The position numbers and the translations under genes are program-made. Shown piece by piece: positions 15,807 to 30,715 of a stretch of DNA of 64,000 nt (its first letter is position 1; the number at the start of each line of letters is the position of its first letter). This DNA comes from Megachile rotundata (taxonomy: Eukaryota; Arthropoda; Insecta; Hymenoptera; Megachilidae): assembly GCF_050947335.1 (NCBI RefSeq), contig NW_027473350.1, forward strand, positions 186,001-250,000. The letters run 5' to 3'. The notes under the pieces are model-generated. The model was given only the letters and a program-made list of their open reading frames with translations. It ran no database searches and had not been told where the DNA came from.

Positions 15807-17397
15807 TCACAATCTTCCAGTCAGAATCATACAATCACAATCATACAATCACAATCATACTATCGCAATCATACAATCACAATCATACCATCACAATCAT
15901 ACAATCACAACCATACAATCATAATCATACAATCACAATCATACAATCATAATCATACAATCGCAATCATACAATCGCAATCATACAATCGCAATCATAC
16001 AATCACAATCATACAATCACAATCATACAATCATAATCATATAATCACAATCATACAATCACAATCATACTATCGCAATCATACAATCACAATCATACCA
16101 TCACAATCATACAATTACAATCATACAATCAGAATCATACAATCACAATCATACAATCACAATCATAAGATCACAATCATACAATCACAATCACACAATC
16201 ACAATCATACAATCACAATCATACAATCATAATCATACAATCACAATCATACAATCGCAAGCATACAATCACAATCATACAATCATAATCATACAATCAC
16301 AATCATACAATCCCAATCATACAATTACAATCTCCCAAATACAATCATACAATCACAATCATACACTCACAATCATTCAATCACAATCATACAATCACAA
16401 TCATACCATCACAATCATACAATTACTACTATACAATCACAATCATACAAATACCATCTTACAATCACAATCATACAATCACAATCATACAATCACAATC
16501 ATACAATCACAATCATACAATCAAAATCATACAATCACAATCATACAATCACAATCGTGCAATCACAATCATACAATCGCAATCATACAATCGCAATCAT
16601 ACAATCACAATCATACAATCACAATCATACAATCACAATCATACCATCACAATCATACAATTACAATCATACAATCACAATCATACAATCACAATCATGC
16701 AATCACAATCATAAGATCACAATCATACAATCACAATCACACAATCACAATCATACAATCACAATCATACAATCACAATCATACAATCACAATCATACAA
16801 TCGCAAGCATACAATCACAATCATACAATCATAATCATACAATCACAATCATACAATCCCAATCATACAATTACAATCTCCCAAATACAATCATACAATC
16901 ACAATCATACACTCACAATCATTCAATCACAATCATACAATCACAATCATACCATCACAATCATACAATTACTACTATACAATCACAATCATACAAATAC
17001 CATCTTACAATCACAATCATACAATCACAATCATACAATCACAATCATACAATCGCAACCATACAATCGCAATCATACAATCACAATCATACAATCACAA
17101 TCATACAATCACAATCATACAATCGCAGTCAAACAATCACAATCATACTACCGCAATCATACAATCACAATCATACCATCACAATCATACAATCGCAATC
17201 ATACATTCACAATCACACTATCACAATCATACAATCACAATCATACAGTCACAATCATACAATCACAATCATACAATCGCAAGCATACAATCACAATCAT
17301 ACAATCATAATCATACAATCACAATCATACAATCCCAATCATACAATTACAATCTCCCAAATACAATCATACAATCACAATCAAACACTCACAATCA
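15807..17397 (+). repeat. Module A, copy 2
   Basis: Repeats the start of the window at offset 15,806: CTTCCAG at 15814, GTGCAATC at 16557. After the AAATACCATC unit it lacks 84 bp (6 units) relative to copy 1, and near 17180-17330 it has 126 extra bp (9 units). Both differences are whole units. No gene. Confidence 0.83.
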
Positions 17398-18261
17398 TTG
17401 AATCACAATCATACAATCACAATCATACGATCACAATCATACAATTACTACTATACAATCACAATCATACAAATACAATCTTACAATCACAATCATACAA
17501 TCACAATCATACAATCACAATCATGCAATCACAATCATACAATCACAATCATACAATCAAAATCATACAATCACAATCATACAATCACAATCGTGCAATC
17601 ACTGTCAAACAATCGCAATCATACAATCGCAATCATACAATCACAATCATACAATCACAATCATACAATCGCAAGCATACAATCACAATCATACAATCAC
17701 AATCATACAATCACAATCATACAATCGCAATCATACAATTACAATCTCCCAAATACAATCATACAATCACAATCATACAATCACAATCATGCAATCAAAA
17801 TCATACAATCGCAATCATACTATCACAATCATACAATCAAAATCATTCAATCACAATCATACAATCACAATCATACAATCGCAATCATACAATCACAATC
17901 ATACAATCACAATCATACTATCACAATCATACAATCGCAAGCATACAATCACAATCATACAATCACAATCATACAATCAAAATCATACTATCGCAATCAT
18001 ACTATCACAATCATACAATCAAAATCATACAATCACAATCATACAATCACAAACATACAATCGCAATCATACAATCACAATCATACAATCACAATCATAC
18101 TATCACAATCATACAATCGCAAGCATACAATCACAATCATACAATCACAATCATACAATCGCAATCATACAATTACAATCTCCCAAATGAAATCATACAA
18201 TCACAATCATACAATCACAATCATACAATCACAATCATACTATCACAATCATACAATCACA
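17398..18261 (+). repeat. Composite block with X, P and Q-like pieces
   Basis: Contains the ATTGAATC unit, ACTACT and AAATACAATC units, GTGCAATCACTGTC near 17594 (as in X), and near 17970-18260 the CAAAATC-CTATCGC-CACAAACATACAATCGC run that marks the P-to-Q junction elsewhere (near 6990). It reads as a shortened X-P-Q join. No gene. Confidence 0.6.
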
Positions 18262-18795
18262 ATCATGCAATCACAATCATACAATCATAATCAGACAATG
18301 ACAATCATACAATCACAATCATACAATCACAATCATACAATCACAATCATACAATCACAATCATAGAACCACAATCAGACAATCACTATCGTACAATCAC
18401 AATCGTACAATCACAATCATACAATCACAGTCATACAATCACAGTCATACAATCACAATCATACTATCACAATCATACAATCACAATCATACCATCACAA
18501 TCATACAATCGCAATCATACAATCACAATCACACAATCACAACCATACAATCACAATCATACAATCACAATCATGCAATCACAATCATACAATCACAATC
18601 ATACAATCACAATCATACAATCACAATCATACAATCACAATCATACAATCACAATCATACAGTCACAATCATAAAATCACAGTCATACAATCGCAATCAT
18701 ACAATCACAATCATACCATCACAATCATACAATTACAATCATACAATCACAATCATACAATCACAATCATACTATCACAATCATACAATCACAAT
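18262..18795 (+). repeat. Direct duplication, left copy (about 532 bp)
   Basis: Begins with CATGCAATC then CAGACAATGAC. Those markers and the TAGAACC and second CATGC units recur 532 or 546 bp later (38 or 39 units); the 14-bp drift is one unit gained and then lost. The left copy departs from the right one after the ATAAAATC unit, where it goes to ACCATC and ATTACAATC. Confidence 0.78.
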
Positions 18796-20470
18796 CATGC
18801 AATCACAATCATACAATCATAATCAGACAATGACAATCATACAATCACAACCATACAATCACAATCATACAATCACAATCATACAATCACAATCATACAA
18901 TCACAATCATAGAACCACAATCAGACAATCACAATCATACAATCACAATCGTACAATCACAATCATACAATCACAGTCATACAATCACAGTCATACAATC
19001 ACAATCATACTATCACAATCATACAATCACAATCATACCATCACAATCATACAATCGCAATCATACAATCACAATCACACAATCACAATCATACAATCAC
19101 AATCATACAATCACAATCATGCAATCACAATCATACAATCACAATCATACAATCACAATCATACAATCACAATCATACAATCACAATCATACAGTCACAA
19201 TCATAAAATCACAGTCATACAATCGCAATCATACAATCACAATATTACAATCACAATCATACAATCACAATTGTACTATCGCAATCATACAATCACAATC
19301 ATACCATCACCATCATACAATCACAATCATACAATCATAATCATACAATTACAATCATACAATCACAATCGTACAATCAAAAATCATACAATCATAATCA
19401 TACAATCACAATCATACAATCACAATCATACAATCACAGTCATACAATCACAATCTTACAATCACAATCATACTATCACAATCACACAATCACAATCATA
19501 CCATCGCAATCATACAGTCAGAATCATACAATCACAATCATACAATCACAATCATACAATCACAATCATACAATCACAATCATACAATCACAATCATACA
19601 ATCACAATCATACAATCACAATCATACAATCACAATCATACAATCACAATCATAGAATCACAATCATACAATCACGATCATACAACCACAATCAGACAAT
19701 CACAATCATACAATCACAATCATACAATCACTGTCATACAATCACAGTCATACAATCACAGTCATACAATCACAATCATACTATCACAATCATACTATCA
19801 CAATCATACAATCATAATCATACAATCACAGTCATACAATCGCAATCATACAATCACAATATTACAATCACAATCATACAATCACAATTGTACTATCGCA
19901 ATCATACAATCACAATCATACCTTCACCATCATACAATCACAATCATACAATCATAATCATACAATTACAATCATACAATCACAATCATACAATCACAAT
20001 CATACAATCACAATCATACAATCACAATCTTACTATCACAATCATACAGTCATAATCATACAATCACAATCATACAATCACAATCGTACAATCAAAAATC
20101 ATACAATCATAATCATACAATCACAATCATACAATCACAATCATACAATCACAGTCATACAATCACAATCTTACAATCACAATCATACTATCACAATCAC
20201 ACAATCACAATCATACAATCAGAATCGTACAATCACAATCATACAATCACAATCTTCCAGTCACAATCATACAATCACAATCTTACAATCGCAATCATAC
20301 AATCGCAATCATACAATCACAATCATACAATCACTATCATACAATCATAATCATACAATCACAATCATACAATCACAATCATACTATCGCATTCATACAA
20401 TCACAATCATACCATCACAATCATACAATTACAATCATACAATCACAATCATACAATCACAATCATAAGA
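18796..20470 (+). repeat. Right copy of the 532-bp duplication merging into an M-like block (M0)
   Basis: From ATAAAATC (19202) to CTTCCAG (20254) this matches 23025-24077 inside module M copy 1 at offset 3,823, dropping to 3,795 in the middle because the consensus run near 19521-19653 is two units longer. It carries 15-bp units at 19379 and 20094, TAGAATC at 19653 and CACGATC near 19674. It lacks the usual M head. No gene. Confidence 0.75.
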
Positions 20471-21205
20471 TCACAATCATACAATCACAATCATACAATC
20501 ACAATCATACAATCACAATCATACAATCACAATCATACAATCGCAATCATACAATTACAATCTCCAAAATACAATATCCCAAATACAATCATACAATCAG
20601 AATCATACAATCACAATCATACCATCACCATCATACAATCGCAATCATACAATCATAATCATGCAATTACAATCACACAATCACAATCATACAGTCACAA
20701 TCATACTATCACAATCATACAATCACAATCAGACAATCACAATCATACAATCGCAATCATACAATCACAATCACACAATCACAATCATACAATCGCAATC
20801 ATACAGTCACAATCATACAATCACAATCATACAGTCACAATCATACTATCGCAATCATACGATCACAATCATACCATCACAATCATACAATCACAACCAT
20901 ATAATCAGAATCATACAATCACAACCATACAATCATAATCATACAATCACAATCATACAATCGCAATCATACGATCACAATAATACAATCACAATCATAC
21001 AATCACAATCGTACTATCGCAATCATACAATCACAATCGTACTATCGCAATCATACAATCACAATCATACCATCACCATCATACAATCACAATCATACAA
21101 TCATAATCATACAATTACAATCATACAATCACAATCATACAATCACAATCATACAATCACAATCATACAATCACAATCATACAATCGCAATCATACAATT
21201 ACAAT
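20471..21205 (+). repeat. Mixed block with R anchor and W-like segment
   Basis: Contains the TATCCC anchor at 20575, then ATGCAATTAC, and near 20840-21060 a run of CTATCGC, ACGATC, CAACC, CAGAATC and CAACC units that resembles the right part of module W (27160-27340). Units stay in 14-bp register. No gene. Confidence 0.6.
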
Positions 21206-22136
21206 CTCCAAAAACAATCTCCCAAATACAATCATACAATCAGAATCATACAATCACAATCATACAATCACAATCATACAATCACAATCATACTATCACA
21301 ATCATACAATCATAATCATACAGTCACAGTCATACAATCACAATCGTACAATCACAGTCATACAATCACAATCTTACAATCACAATCGTACTATCACAAT
21401 CACACAATCACAATCATACAATCACAATCATACAATCACAATCATACAATCACAATCATACAATCACAATCATGCAATCACAATCATGCAATCATAATCA
21501 TACAATGACAATCATACAATCACAATCATACAATCACAATCATACAATCACAATCATACATTCACAATCATAAAACCACAATCATACAATCACAATCATA
21601 CAATCACAATCATACTATTACAATCATACAATCACAATCATGCAATCACAATCATACAATCATAATCAGACAATGACAATCATACAATCACAATCATACA
21701 ATCACAATCATACAATCACAATCATACAATCACAATCATAGAACCACAATCAGACAATCACAACCATACAATCACAATCATACAATCACAGTCATACAAT
21801 CACAGTCATACAATCACTATCATACTATCACAATCATACAATCACAATCATACAATCGCAATCATACAATCGCAATCATACAATCACAATCACACAATCA
21901 CAATCATACAATCACAATCTTCCAGTCACAATCATACAATCACAATCATACAATCACAATCATACTATCGCAATCATACAATCACAATCATACGATCACA
22001 ATCATACAATCACAACCATACAATCACAATCATACAATCACAATCATACAATCACAATCATACAATCGCAAGCATACAATCACAATCATACAATCAAAAT
22101 CATACAATCACAATCATACAATCACAATCATACAAT
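21206..22136 (+). repeat. Q-like and A-start-like block
   Basis: 21206 is the fourth and last 13-bp unit (CTCCAAAAACAATC). About 380 bp after it match Q copy 3 from 14373 (offset 6,833). 21600-21919 then repeats the junction block that precedes A copy 2, and CTTCCAG at 21919 opens an A-like start. So the Q-junction-A order of the left part of the window is found again here in shortened form. Confidence 0.68.
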
Positions 22137-22535
22137 CGCATTCATACAATCACAATCATACCATCACAATCACACAATCACAATCATACAATCACAATCA
22201 TACAATCACAATCATACAATCGCAAGCATACAATCACAATCATACAATCATAATCATACAATCACAATCATACAATCCCAATCATACAATTACAATCTCC
22301 CAAATACAATCATACAATCACAATCATACACTCACAATCATTCAATCACAATCATACAATCACAATCATACGATCACAATCATACAATTACTACTATACA
22401 ATCACAATCATACAAATACCATCTTACAATCACAATCATACAATCACAATCATACAATCACAATCATACAATCACAATCATACAATCACAATCATACAAT
22501 CAAAATCATACAATCACAATCATACAATCACAATC
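22137..22535 (+). repeat. Module T, copy 1
   Basis: 399 bp from CGCATTC to the GTGCAATC that opens M. Order of markers: CGCATTC, ACCATC, CGCAAGC, CCCAATC, ATTACAATC-TCCCAAAT, ACACTCAC, CATTCAATC, ACGATC, ACTACT, AAATACCATC, CAAAATC. The same order is in six other copies. No gene. Confidence 0.82.
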
Positions 22536-24455
22536 GTGCAATCACAATCATACAATCGCAATCATACAATCGCAATCATACAATCACAATCATACAATCA
22601 CAATCATACAATCACAATCATACAATCACAATCAAACAATCACAATCATACTACCGCAATCATACAATCACAATCATACCATCACAATCACACAATTACA
22701 ATCATACAATCACAATCATACAATCATAATCATACAATCAAAATCATACAATGGCAATCATACTATCACAATCATACAATCAAAGTCATACAATCACAAT
22801 CATACAATCACAATCATGCAAACACAATCATACAATCACAATCATACAATCACAATCATACAATCACAATCATACAATCACAATCATACTATCACAATCA
22901 TACAATCACAATCATGCAATCACAACCATACAATCACAATCATACAATCACAATCATGCAATCACAATCATACAATCACAATCATACAATCACAATCATA
23001 CAATCACAATCATACAGTCACAATCATAAAATCACAGTCATACAATCGCAATCATACAATGACAATATTGCAATCACTATCATACAGTCACAATTGTACT
23101 ATCGCAATCATACAATCACAATCATACCATCACCATCATACAATCACAATCATACAATCATAATCATACAATTACAATCATACAATCACAATCGTACAAT
23201 CAAAAATCATACAATCATAATCATACAATCACAATCATACAATCACAATCATACAATCACAGTCATACAATCACAATCTTACAATCACAATCATACTATC
23301 ACAATCACACAATCACAATCATACCATCGCAATCATACAGTCAGAATCATACAATCACAATCATACAATCACAATCATACAATCACAATCATACAATCAC
23401 AATCATACAATCACAATCATACAATCACAATCATACAATCACAATCATAGAATCACAATCATACAATCACGATCATACAACCACAATCAGACAATCACAA
23501 TCATACAATCACAATCATACAATCACTGTCATACAATCACAGTCATACAATCGCAGTCATACAATCACAATCATACTATCACAATCATACTATCACAATC
23601 ATACAATCATAATCATACAATCACAGTCATACAATCGCAATCATACAATCACAATATTACAATCACAATCATACAATCACAATTGTACTATCGCAATCAT
23701 ACAATCACAATCATACCATCACCATCATACAATCACAATCATACAATCATAATCATACAACTACAATCATACAATCACAATCATACAATCACAATCATAC
23801 AATCACAATCATACAATCACAATCTTACTATCACAATCATACAGTCATAATCATACAATCACAATCATACAATCACAATCGTACAATCAAAAATCATACA
23901 ATCATAATCATACAATCACAATCATACAATCACAATCATACAATCACAATCATACAATCACAGTCATACAATCACAATCTTACAATCACAATCATACTAT
24001 CACAATCACACAATCACAATCATACAATCACAATCATACAATCAGAATCGTACAATCACAATCATACAATCACAATCTTCCAGTCACAATCATACAATCA
24101 CAATCTTACAATCGCAATCATACAATCGCAATCATACAATCACAATCATACAATCACTATCATACAATCATAATCATACAATCACAATCATACAATCACA
24201 ATCATACTATCTCATTCGTACAATCACAATCATACCATCACAATCATACAATTACAATCATACAATCACAATCATACAATCACAATCATAAGATCACAAT
24301 CATACAATCACAATCACACAATTACAATCATACAAACACAATCATACAATCGCAATCATACAATCGCAAGCATACAATCACAATCATACAATCATAATCA
24401 TACAATCACAATCATACAATCACAATCATACAATCACAATCATACAATCACAATC
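22536..24455 (+). repeat. Module M, copy 1 (1,920 bp)
   Basis: Runs from GTGCAATC to the next GTGCAATC. It has two CGCAATC units, CAAAC, TACCGC, a single ATGGCAATC, paired CATGC, ATAAAATC, the 15-bp units at 23202 and 23889, TAGAATC (23448), CACGATC, CACTGTC and CTTCCAG (24077). It matches 42153-44072 at offset 19,617 and 47982-49901. No gene. Confidence 0.85.
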
Positions 24456-26521
24456 GTGCAATCACAATCATACAATCGCAATCATACAATCGCAATCATA
24501 CAATCACAATCATACAATCACAATCATACAATCACAATCATACAATCGCAATCAAACAATCACAATCATACTACCGCAATCATACAATCACAATCATACC
24601 ATCACAATCATACAATTACAATCATACAATCACAATCATACAACCACAATCATACAATCAAAATCATACAATCGCAATCATACAATCACAATCATACAAT
24701 CGCAATCATACAATTACAATCTCCAAAATACAATGTCCCAAATACAATCATACAATCAGAATCATACAATCACAATCATACAATCACAATCATACAATCA
24801 CAATCATACTATCACAATCATACAATCATAATCATACAATGACAATCATACAATCACAATCATACAATCACAATCATACAATCACAATCATACATTCACA
24901 ATCATAAAACCACAATCAGACAATCACAATCATACCATCACCATCATACAATCACAATCATACAATCATAATCATACAATTACAATCACACAATCACAAT
25001 CATACAATCACCATCATACAATCACAATCATACAATCACAATCATACAATCACAATCATACAATCACAATCATACAATCACAATCATACAATCACAATCA
25101 TAGAACCACAATCAGACAATCACAATCATACAATCACAATCATACAATCACAATCATACAATCACAATCATACACTCACGATCATACAATCACAAACATA
25201 CAATCAATATCATACAATCACAACCATACAATCACAATCATACAATCACAATCATACAATCACAATCATACAATCACAATCATACAATCACAATCTTACT
25301 ATCACAATCATACAGTCATAATCATACAATCACAATCATACAATCACAATCGTACAATCACAATCACACAATCACAATCATACAATCACAATCATACAAT
25401 CATACTATCACAATCATACAATCACAATTATGCAATCACAATCATACAATGACAATCATACAATCACAATCGTACAATCACAATTATACAATCACAATCA
25501 TACAATCACAATCATACAATCACAATCATACAATCACAATCATGCAATCACAATCATACAATCATAATCATACAATGACAATCATACATTCACAATCATA
25601 CAATCACAATCATACAATCACAATCATACAATCACAATCATACATTCACAATCATAAAACCACAATCAGACAATCACAATCATACCATCACCATCATACA
25701 ATCACAACCATACAATCATAATCATACAATTACAATCACACAATCACAATCATACAATCACAATCATACAATCACAATCATACAATCACAATCATACAAT
25801 CACAATCATACAATCGCAATCATACAATTACAATCTCCAAAATACAATATCCCAAATACAATCATACAATCAGAATCATACAATCACAATCATACAATCA
25901 CAATCATACAATCACAATCATACAATCACAATCATACAATTACAATCTCCAAAATACAATATCCCAAATACAATCATACAATCAGAATCATACAATCACA
26001 ATCATACACTCACAATCATACAATCACAATCATACTATCACAATCATACAATCATAATCATACAATGACAATCATACAATCACAATCATACAATCACAAT
26101 CATACAATCACAATCATACAATCACAATCATACATTCACAATCATAAAACCACAATCAAACAATCACAATCATACCATCGCCATCATACAATCACAATCA
26201 TACAATCATAATCATACAATTACAATCACACAATCACAATCATACAATCACAATCATACAATCACAATCATACAATCACAATCATACAATCGCAATCATA
26301 CAATTACAATCTCCAAAATACAATATCCCAAATACAATCATACAATCAGAATCATACAATCACAATCATACAATCACAATCATACAATCACAATCATACT
26401 ATCACAATCATACAATCAGAATCATACAATCACAATCATACAATCACAATCATACAATCGCATTCATACAATCACAATCATACAATCAAAATCATACAAT
26501 CACAATCATACAATCACAATC
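24456..26521 (+). repeat. Modules N, R and Z, copy 1
   Basis: N (GTGCAATC, CGCAATCAAAC, TACCGC, ACAACC, CAAAATC) leads to R anchors at 24734 (here TGTCCC), 25848, 25960 and 26324. Near 25185-25215 is Z (CACTCACGATC, CACAAAC, CAATATC). The first 8-bp half unit of the window is at 25401. R anchors 25848 and 25960 are only 112 bp (8 units) apart, a local short duplication. No gene. Confidence 0.75.
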
Positions 26522-26795
26522 GTGCAATCACAATCATACAATCGCAATCATACAATCGCAATCATACAATCACAATCATACAATCACAATCATACAATCA
26601 CAATCATACAATCACAATCATACAATCACAATCATACAATCACAATCATACAATCACAATCTTACTATCACAATCATACAGTCATAATCATACAATCACA
26701 ATCATACAATCACAATCGTACAATCACAATCACACAATCACAATCATACAATCACAATCATACAATCATACTATCACAATCATACAATCACAATT
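26522..26795 (+). repeat. M-head fragment joined to V
   Basis: Opens with GTGCAATC and two CGCAATC units as M does. After about 100 bp it switches to CTTACTATC, CAGTCATAATC, CGTAC, CACACAATC and an 8-bp half unit at 26767, the V pattern that elsewhere leads into W. No gene. Confidence 0.65.
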
Positions 26796-27480
26796 ATGCA
26801 ATCACAATCATACAATCATAATCAGACAATGACAATCATACAATCACAATCGTACAATCACAATCATACAATCACAATCATACAATCACAATCATACAAT
26901 CACAATCATACAATCACAATCATAGAACCACAATCAGACAATCACAATCATACAATCACAATCGTAAAATCACAATCATACAATCACAGTCATACGATCA
27001 CAGTCATACAATCACAATCATACTATCACAATCATACAATCACAATCATACAATCACAATCATACAATCGCAATCATACAATCACAATCACACAATCACA
27101 ATCATACAATCGCAATCATACAGTCACAATCATACAATCACAATCATACAGTCAGAATCATACTATCGCAATCATACGATCACAATCATACCATCACAAT
27201 CATACAATCACAACCATACAATCAGAATCATACAATCACAACCATACAATCATAATCATACAATCACAATCATACAATCGCAATCATACAATCACAATAT
27301 TACAATCACAATCATACAATCACAATCGTACTATCGCAATCATACAATCACAATCATACCGTCACCATCATACAATCACAATCATACAATCATAATCATA
27401 CAATTACAATCATACAATCACAATCATACAATCACAATCATACAATCACAATCATACAATCACAATCATACAATCGCAAT
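26796..27480 (+). repeat. Module W, copy 1
   Basis: Starts at ATGCAATC preceded by CACAATT, then CAGACAATGAC, TAGAACC, CGTAAAATC, ACGATCACAGTC, CAGTCAGAATC, CTATCGC, ACGATC, CAACC, CAGAATC, CAATATT and CGTACTATCGC. The same order occurs at 46204, 52033 and 59971. Spacing to 52033 is 25,237 bp. The 199-codon open stretch is repeat-driven: the copies at 26796, 52033 and 59971 differ at one residue in 199. Confidence 0.8.
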
Positions 27481-28076
27481 CATACAATTACAATCTCCAA
27501 AATACAATCTCCCAAATACAATCATACAATCACAATCAAACACTCACAATCATTGAATCACAATCATACAATCACAATCATACGATCACAATCATACAAT
27601 TACTACTATACAATCACAATCATACAAAAACAATCTTACAATCACAATCATACAATCACAATTATACAATCACAATCATGCAATCACAATCATACAATCA
27701 CAATCATACAATCACAATCATACAATCATAATCATACAATTATAATCACACAATCACAATCATAATATCACAATTATACAATCACAATCATACAATCGCA
27801 ATCATACAATTACAATCTCCAAAATACAATATCCCAAATACAATCATACAATCAGAATCATACAATCACAATCATACAATCACAATCATACAATCACAAT
27901 CATACAATCACAATCATACTATCACAATCATACAATCGCAATCATACAATCGCAATCATACAATCGCAATCATACAATCACAATCATACAATCACAATCA
28001 TACAATCACAATCATACAATCACAATCATACAATCGAAATCATACAATCACAATCATACAATCACAATCATACAAT
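27481..28076 (+). repeat. Mixed block with X-like and R elements
   Basis: TCCAAAAT followed by TCCCAAAT in 14-bp phase, then ATTGAATC, ACGATC, ACTACT and an AAAAACAATC-TTAC unit (as at 62450), a TATCCC anchor at 27830 and three CGCAATC units. No gene. Confidence 0.6.
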
Positions 28077-28615
28077 CGCATTCATACAATCACAATCATA
28101 CCATCACAATCACACAATCACAATCATACAATCACAATCATACAATCACAATCATACAATCGCAAGCATACAATCACAATCATACAATCATAATCATACA
28201 ATCACAATCATACAATCCCAATCATACAATTACAATCTCCCAAATACAATCATACAATCACAATCATACACTCACAATCATTCAATCACAATCATACAAT
28301 CACAATCATACGATCACAATCATACAATTACTACTATACAATCACAATCATACAAATACCATCTTACAATCACAATCATACAATCCCAATCATACAATTA
28401 CAATCTCCCAAATACAATCATACAATCACAATCATACACTCACAATCATTCAATCACAATCATACAATCACAATCATACGATCACAATCATACAATTACT
28501 ACTATACAATCACAATCATACAAATACCCTCTTACAATCACAATCATACAATCACAATCATACAATCACAATCATACAATCAAAATCATACAATCACAAT
28601 CATACAATCACAATC
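28077..28615 (+). repeat. Module T, copy 2, with internal 168-bp duplication
   Basis: 539 bp. The CCCAATC to AAATACC part is present twice, 168 bp (12 units) apart (28215 and 28383). The second copy reads AAATACCCTC where the first reads AAATACCATC. The same doubled form is in T copy 4. Confidence 0.8.
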
Positions 28616-30302
28616 GTGCAATCACAATCATACAATCGCAATCATACAATCGCAATCATACAATCACAATCATACAATCACAATCATACAATCACAATCA
28701 TACAATCACAATCATACAATCACAATCAAACAATCACAATCATACTACCGCAATCATACAATCACAATCATACCTTCACAATCATACAATTACAATCATA
28801 CAATCACAATCATACAATCATAATCATACAATCAAAATCATACAATCGCAATCATACTATCACAATCATACAATCAAAATCATACAATCACAATCATACA
28901 ATCACAATCATGCAATCACAATCATACAATCACAATCATACAATCACAATCATACAATCACAATCATACTATCACAATCATACAATCACAATCATGCAAT
29001 CACAATCATACAATCACAATCATACAATCACAATCATACAATCACAATCATACAATCACAATCATACAATCACAATCATACAATCACAATCATACAATCA
29101 CAATCATAGAACCACAATCAGACAATCACTATCATACAATCACAATCGTACAATCACAATCATACAATCACAATCATACAATCACAATCATACAATCACA
29201 ATCATACAATCACAATCATACAATCACAATCATACAATCATAATCATATAATCACAATCATACAATCACAATCATACTATCGCAATCATACAATCACAAT
29301 CATACCATCACAATCATACAATTACAATCATACAATCACAATCATACAATCACAATCATAAGATCACAATCATACAATCACAATCATACAATCACAATCA
29401 TACAATCACAATCATACAATCGCAATCATACAATTACAATCTCCAAAATACAATATCCCAAATACAATCATACAATCAGAATCATACAATCACAATCATA
29501 CAATCACAATCATACAATCACAATCATACTATCACAATCATACAATCATAATCATACAATGACAATCATACAATCACAATCATACAATCACAATCATACA
29601 ATCACAATCATACATTCACAATCATAAAACCACAATCAGACAATCACAATCATACCATCACCATCATACAATCACAATCATACAATCATAATCATACAAT
29701 TACAATCACACAATCACAATCATACAATCACAATCATACAATCACAATCATACAATCGCAATCATACAATTACTATCTCCAAAATACAATATCCCAAATA
29801 CAATCATACAATCAGAATCATACAATCACAATCATACAATCACAATCATACAATCACAATCATACTATCACAATCATACAATCAGAACCATACAATCACA
29901 ATCATACAATCGCAAGCATACAATCACAATCATACAATCACAATCATACAATCACAATCATACAATCGCAATCATACAATTACAATCTCCCAAATACAAT
30001 CATACAACCACAATCATACAATCACAATCATACAATCACAATCATACAATCACAATCATACAATCAGAATCGTACAATCACAATCATACAATCACAATCT
30101 TCCAGTCACAATCATACAATCACAATCATACAATCACAACCATACAATCATAATCACACAATCACAATCATACAATCATAATCATACAATCGCAATCATA
30201 CAATCGCAATCATACAATCGCAATCATACAATCACAATCATACAATCACAATCATACAATCAAAATCATACAATCACAATCATACAATCACAATCATACA
30301 AT
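28616..30302 (+). repeat. Short M head, U/R ladder and junction block
   Basis: The first 380 bp match 31416 onward at offset 2,800 (200 units). Then ATAATCATATAATC (29241), CATAAGATC, R anchors at 29454 and 29790, CGCAAGC, TCCCAAAT-ACAACC and CTTCCAG (30099). The U-R-junction part matches 32797-33690 (offset 3,556 rising to 3,584). No gene. Confidence 0.75.
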
Positions 30303-30715
30303 CGCATTCATACAATCACAATCATACCATCACAATCACACAATCACAATCATACAATCACAATCATACAATCACAATCATACAATCGCAAGCATACAAT
30401 CACAATCATACAATCATAATCATACAATCACAATCATACAATCCCAATCATACAATTACAATCTCCCAAATACAATCATACAATCACAATCATACACTCA
30501 CAATCATTCAATCACAATCATACAATCACAATCATACGATCACAATCATACAATTACTACTATACAATCACAATCATACAAATACCATCTTACAATCACA
30601 ATCATACAATCACAATCATACAATCACAATCATACAATCACAATCATACAATCACAATCATACAATCACAATCATACAATCAAAATCATACAATCACAAT
30701 CGTACAATCACAATC
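30303..30715 (+). repeat. Module T, copy 3
   Basis: 413 bp, one unit longer than the 399-bp form, with the standard T marker order, ending at the GTGCAATC of 30716. It is followed almost at once by T copy 4, so T is in tandem here. Confidence 0.8.

Noticed and set aside
751..18366. Long + strand open frames (for example 369 codons at 751, 401 at 1913, 577 at 16557) as a repetitive protein gene family
   Set aside because: All three forward frames are open and give the same cyclic peptide, starts rely on chance ATG/GTG/TTG variants, overlapping frames coexist, and no signal peptide, intron border or 3' context is visible. The openness follows from the stop-free unit.
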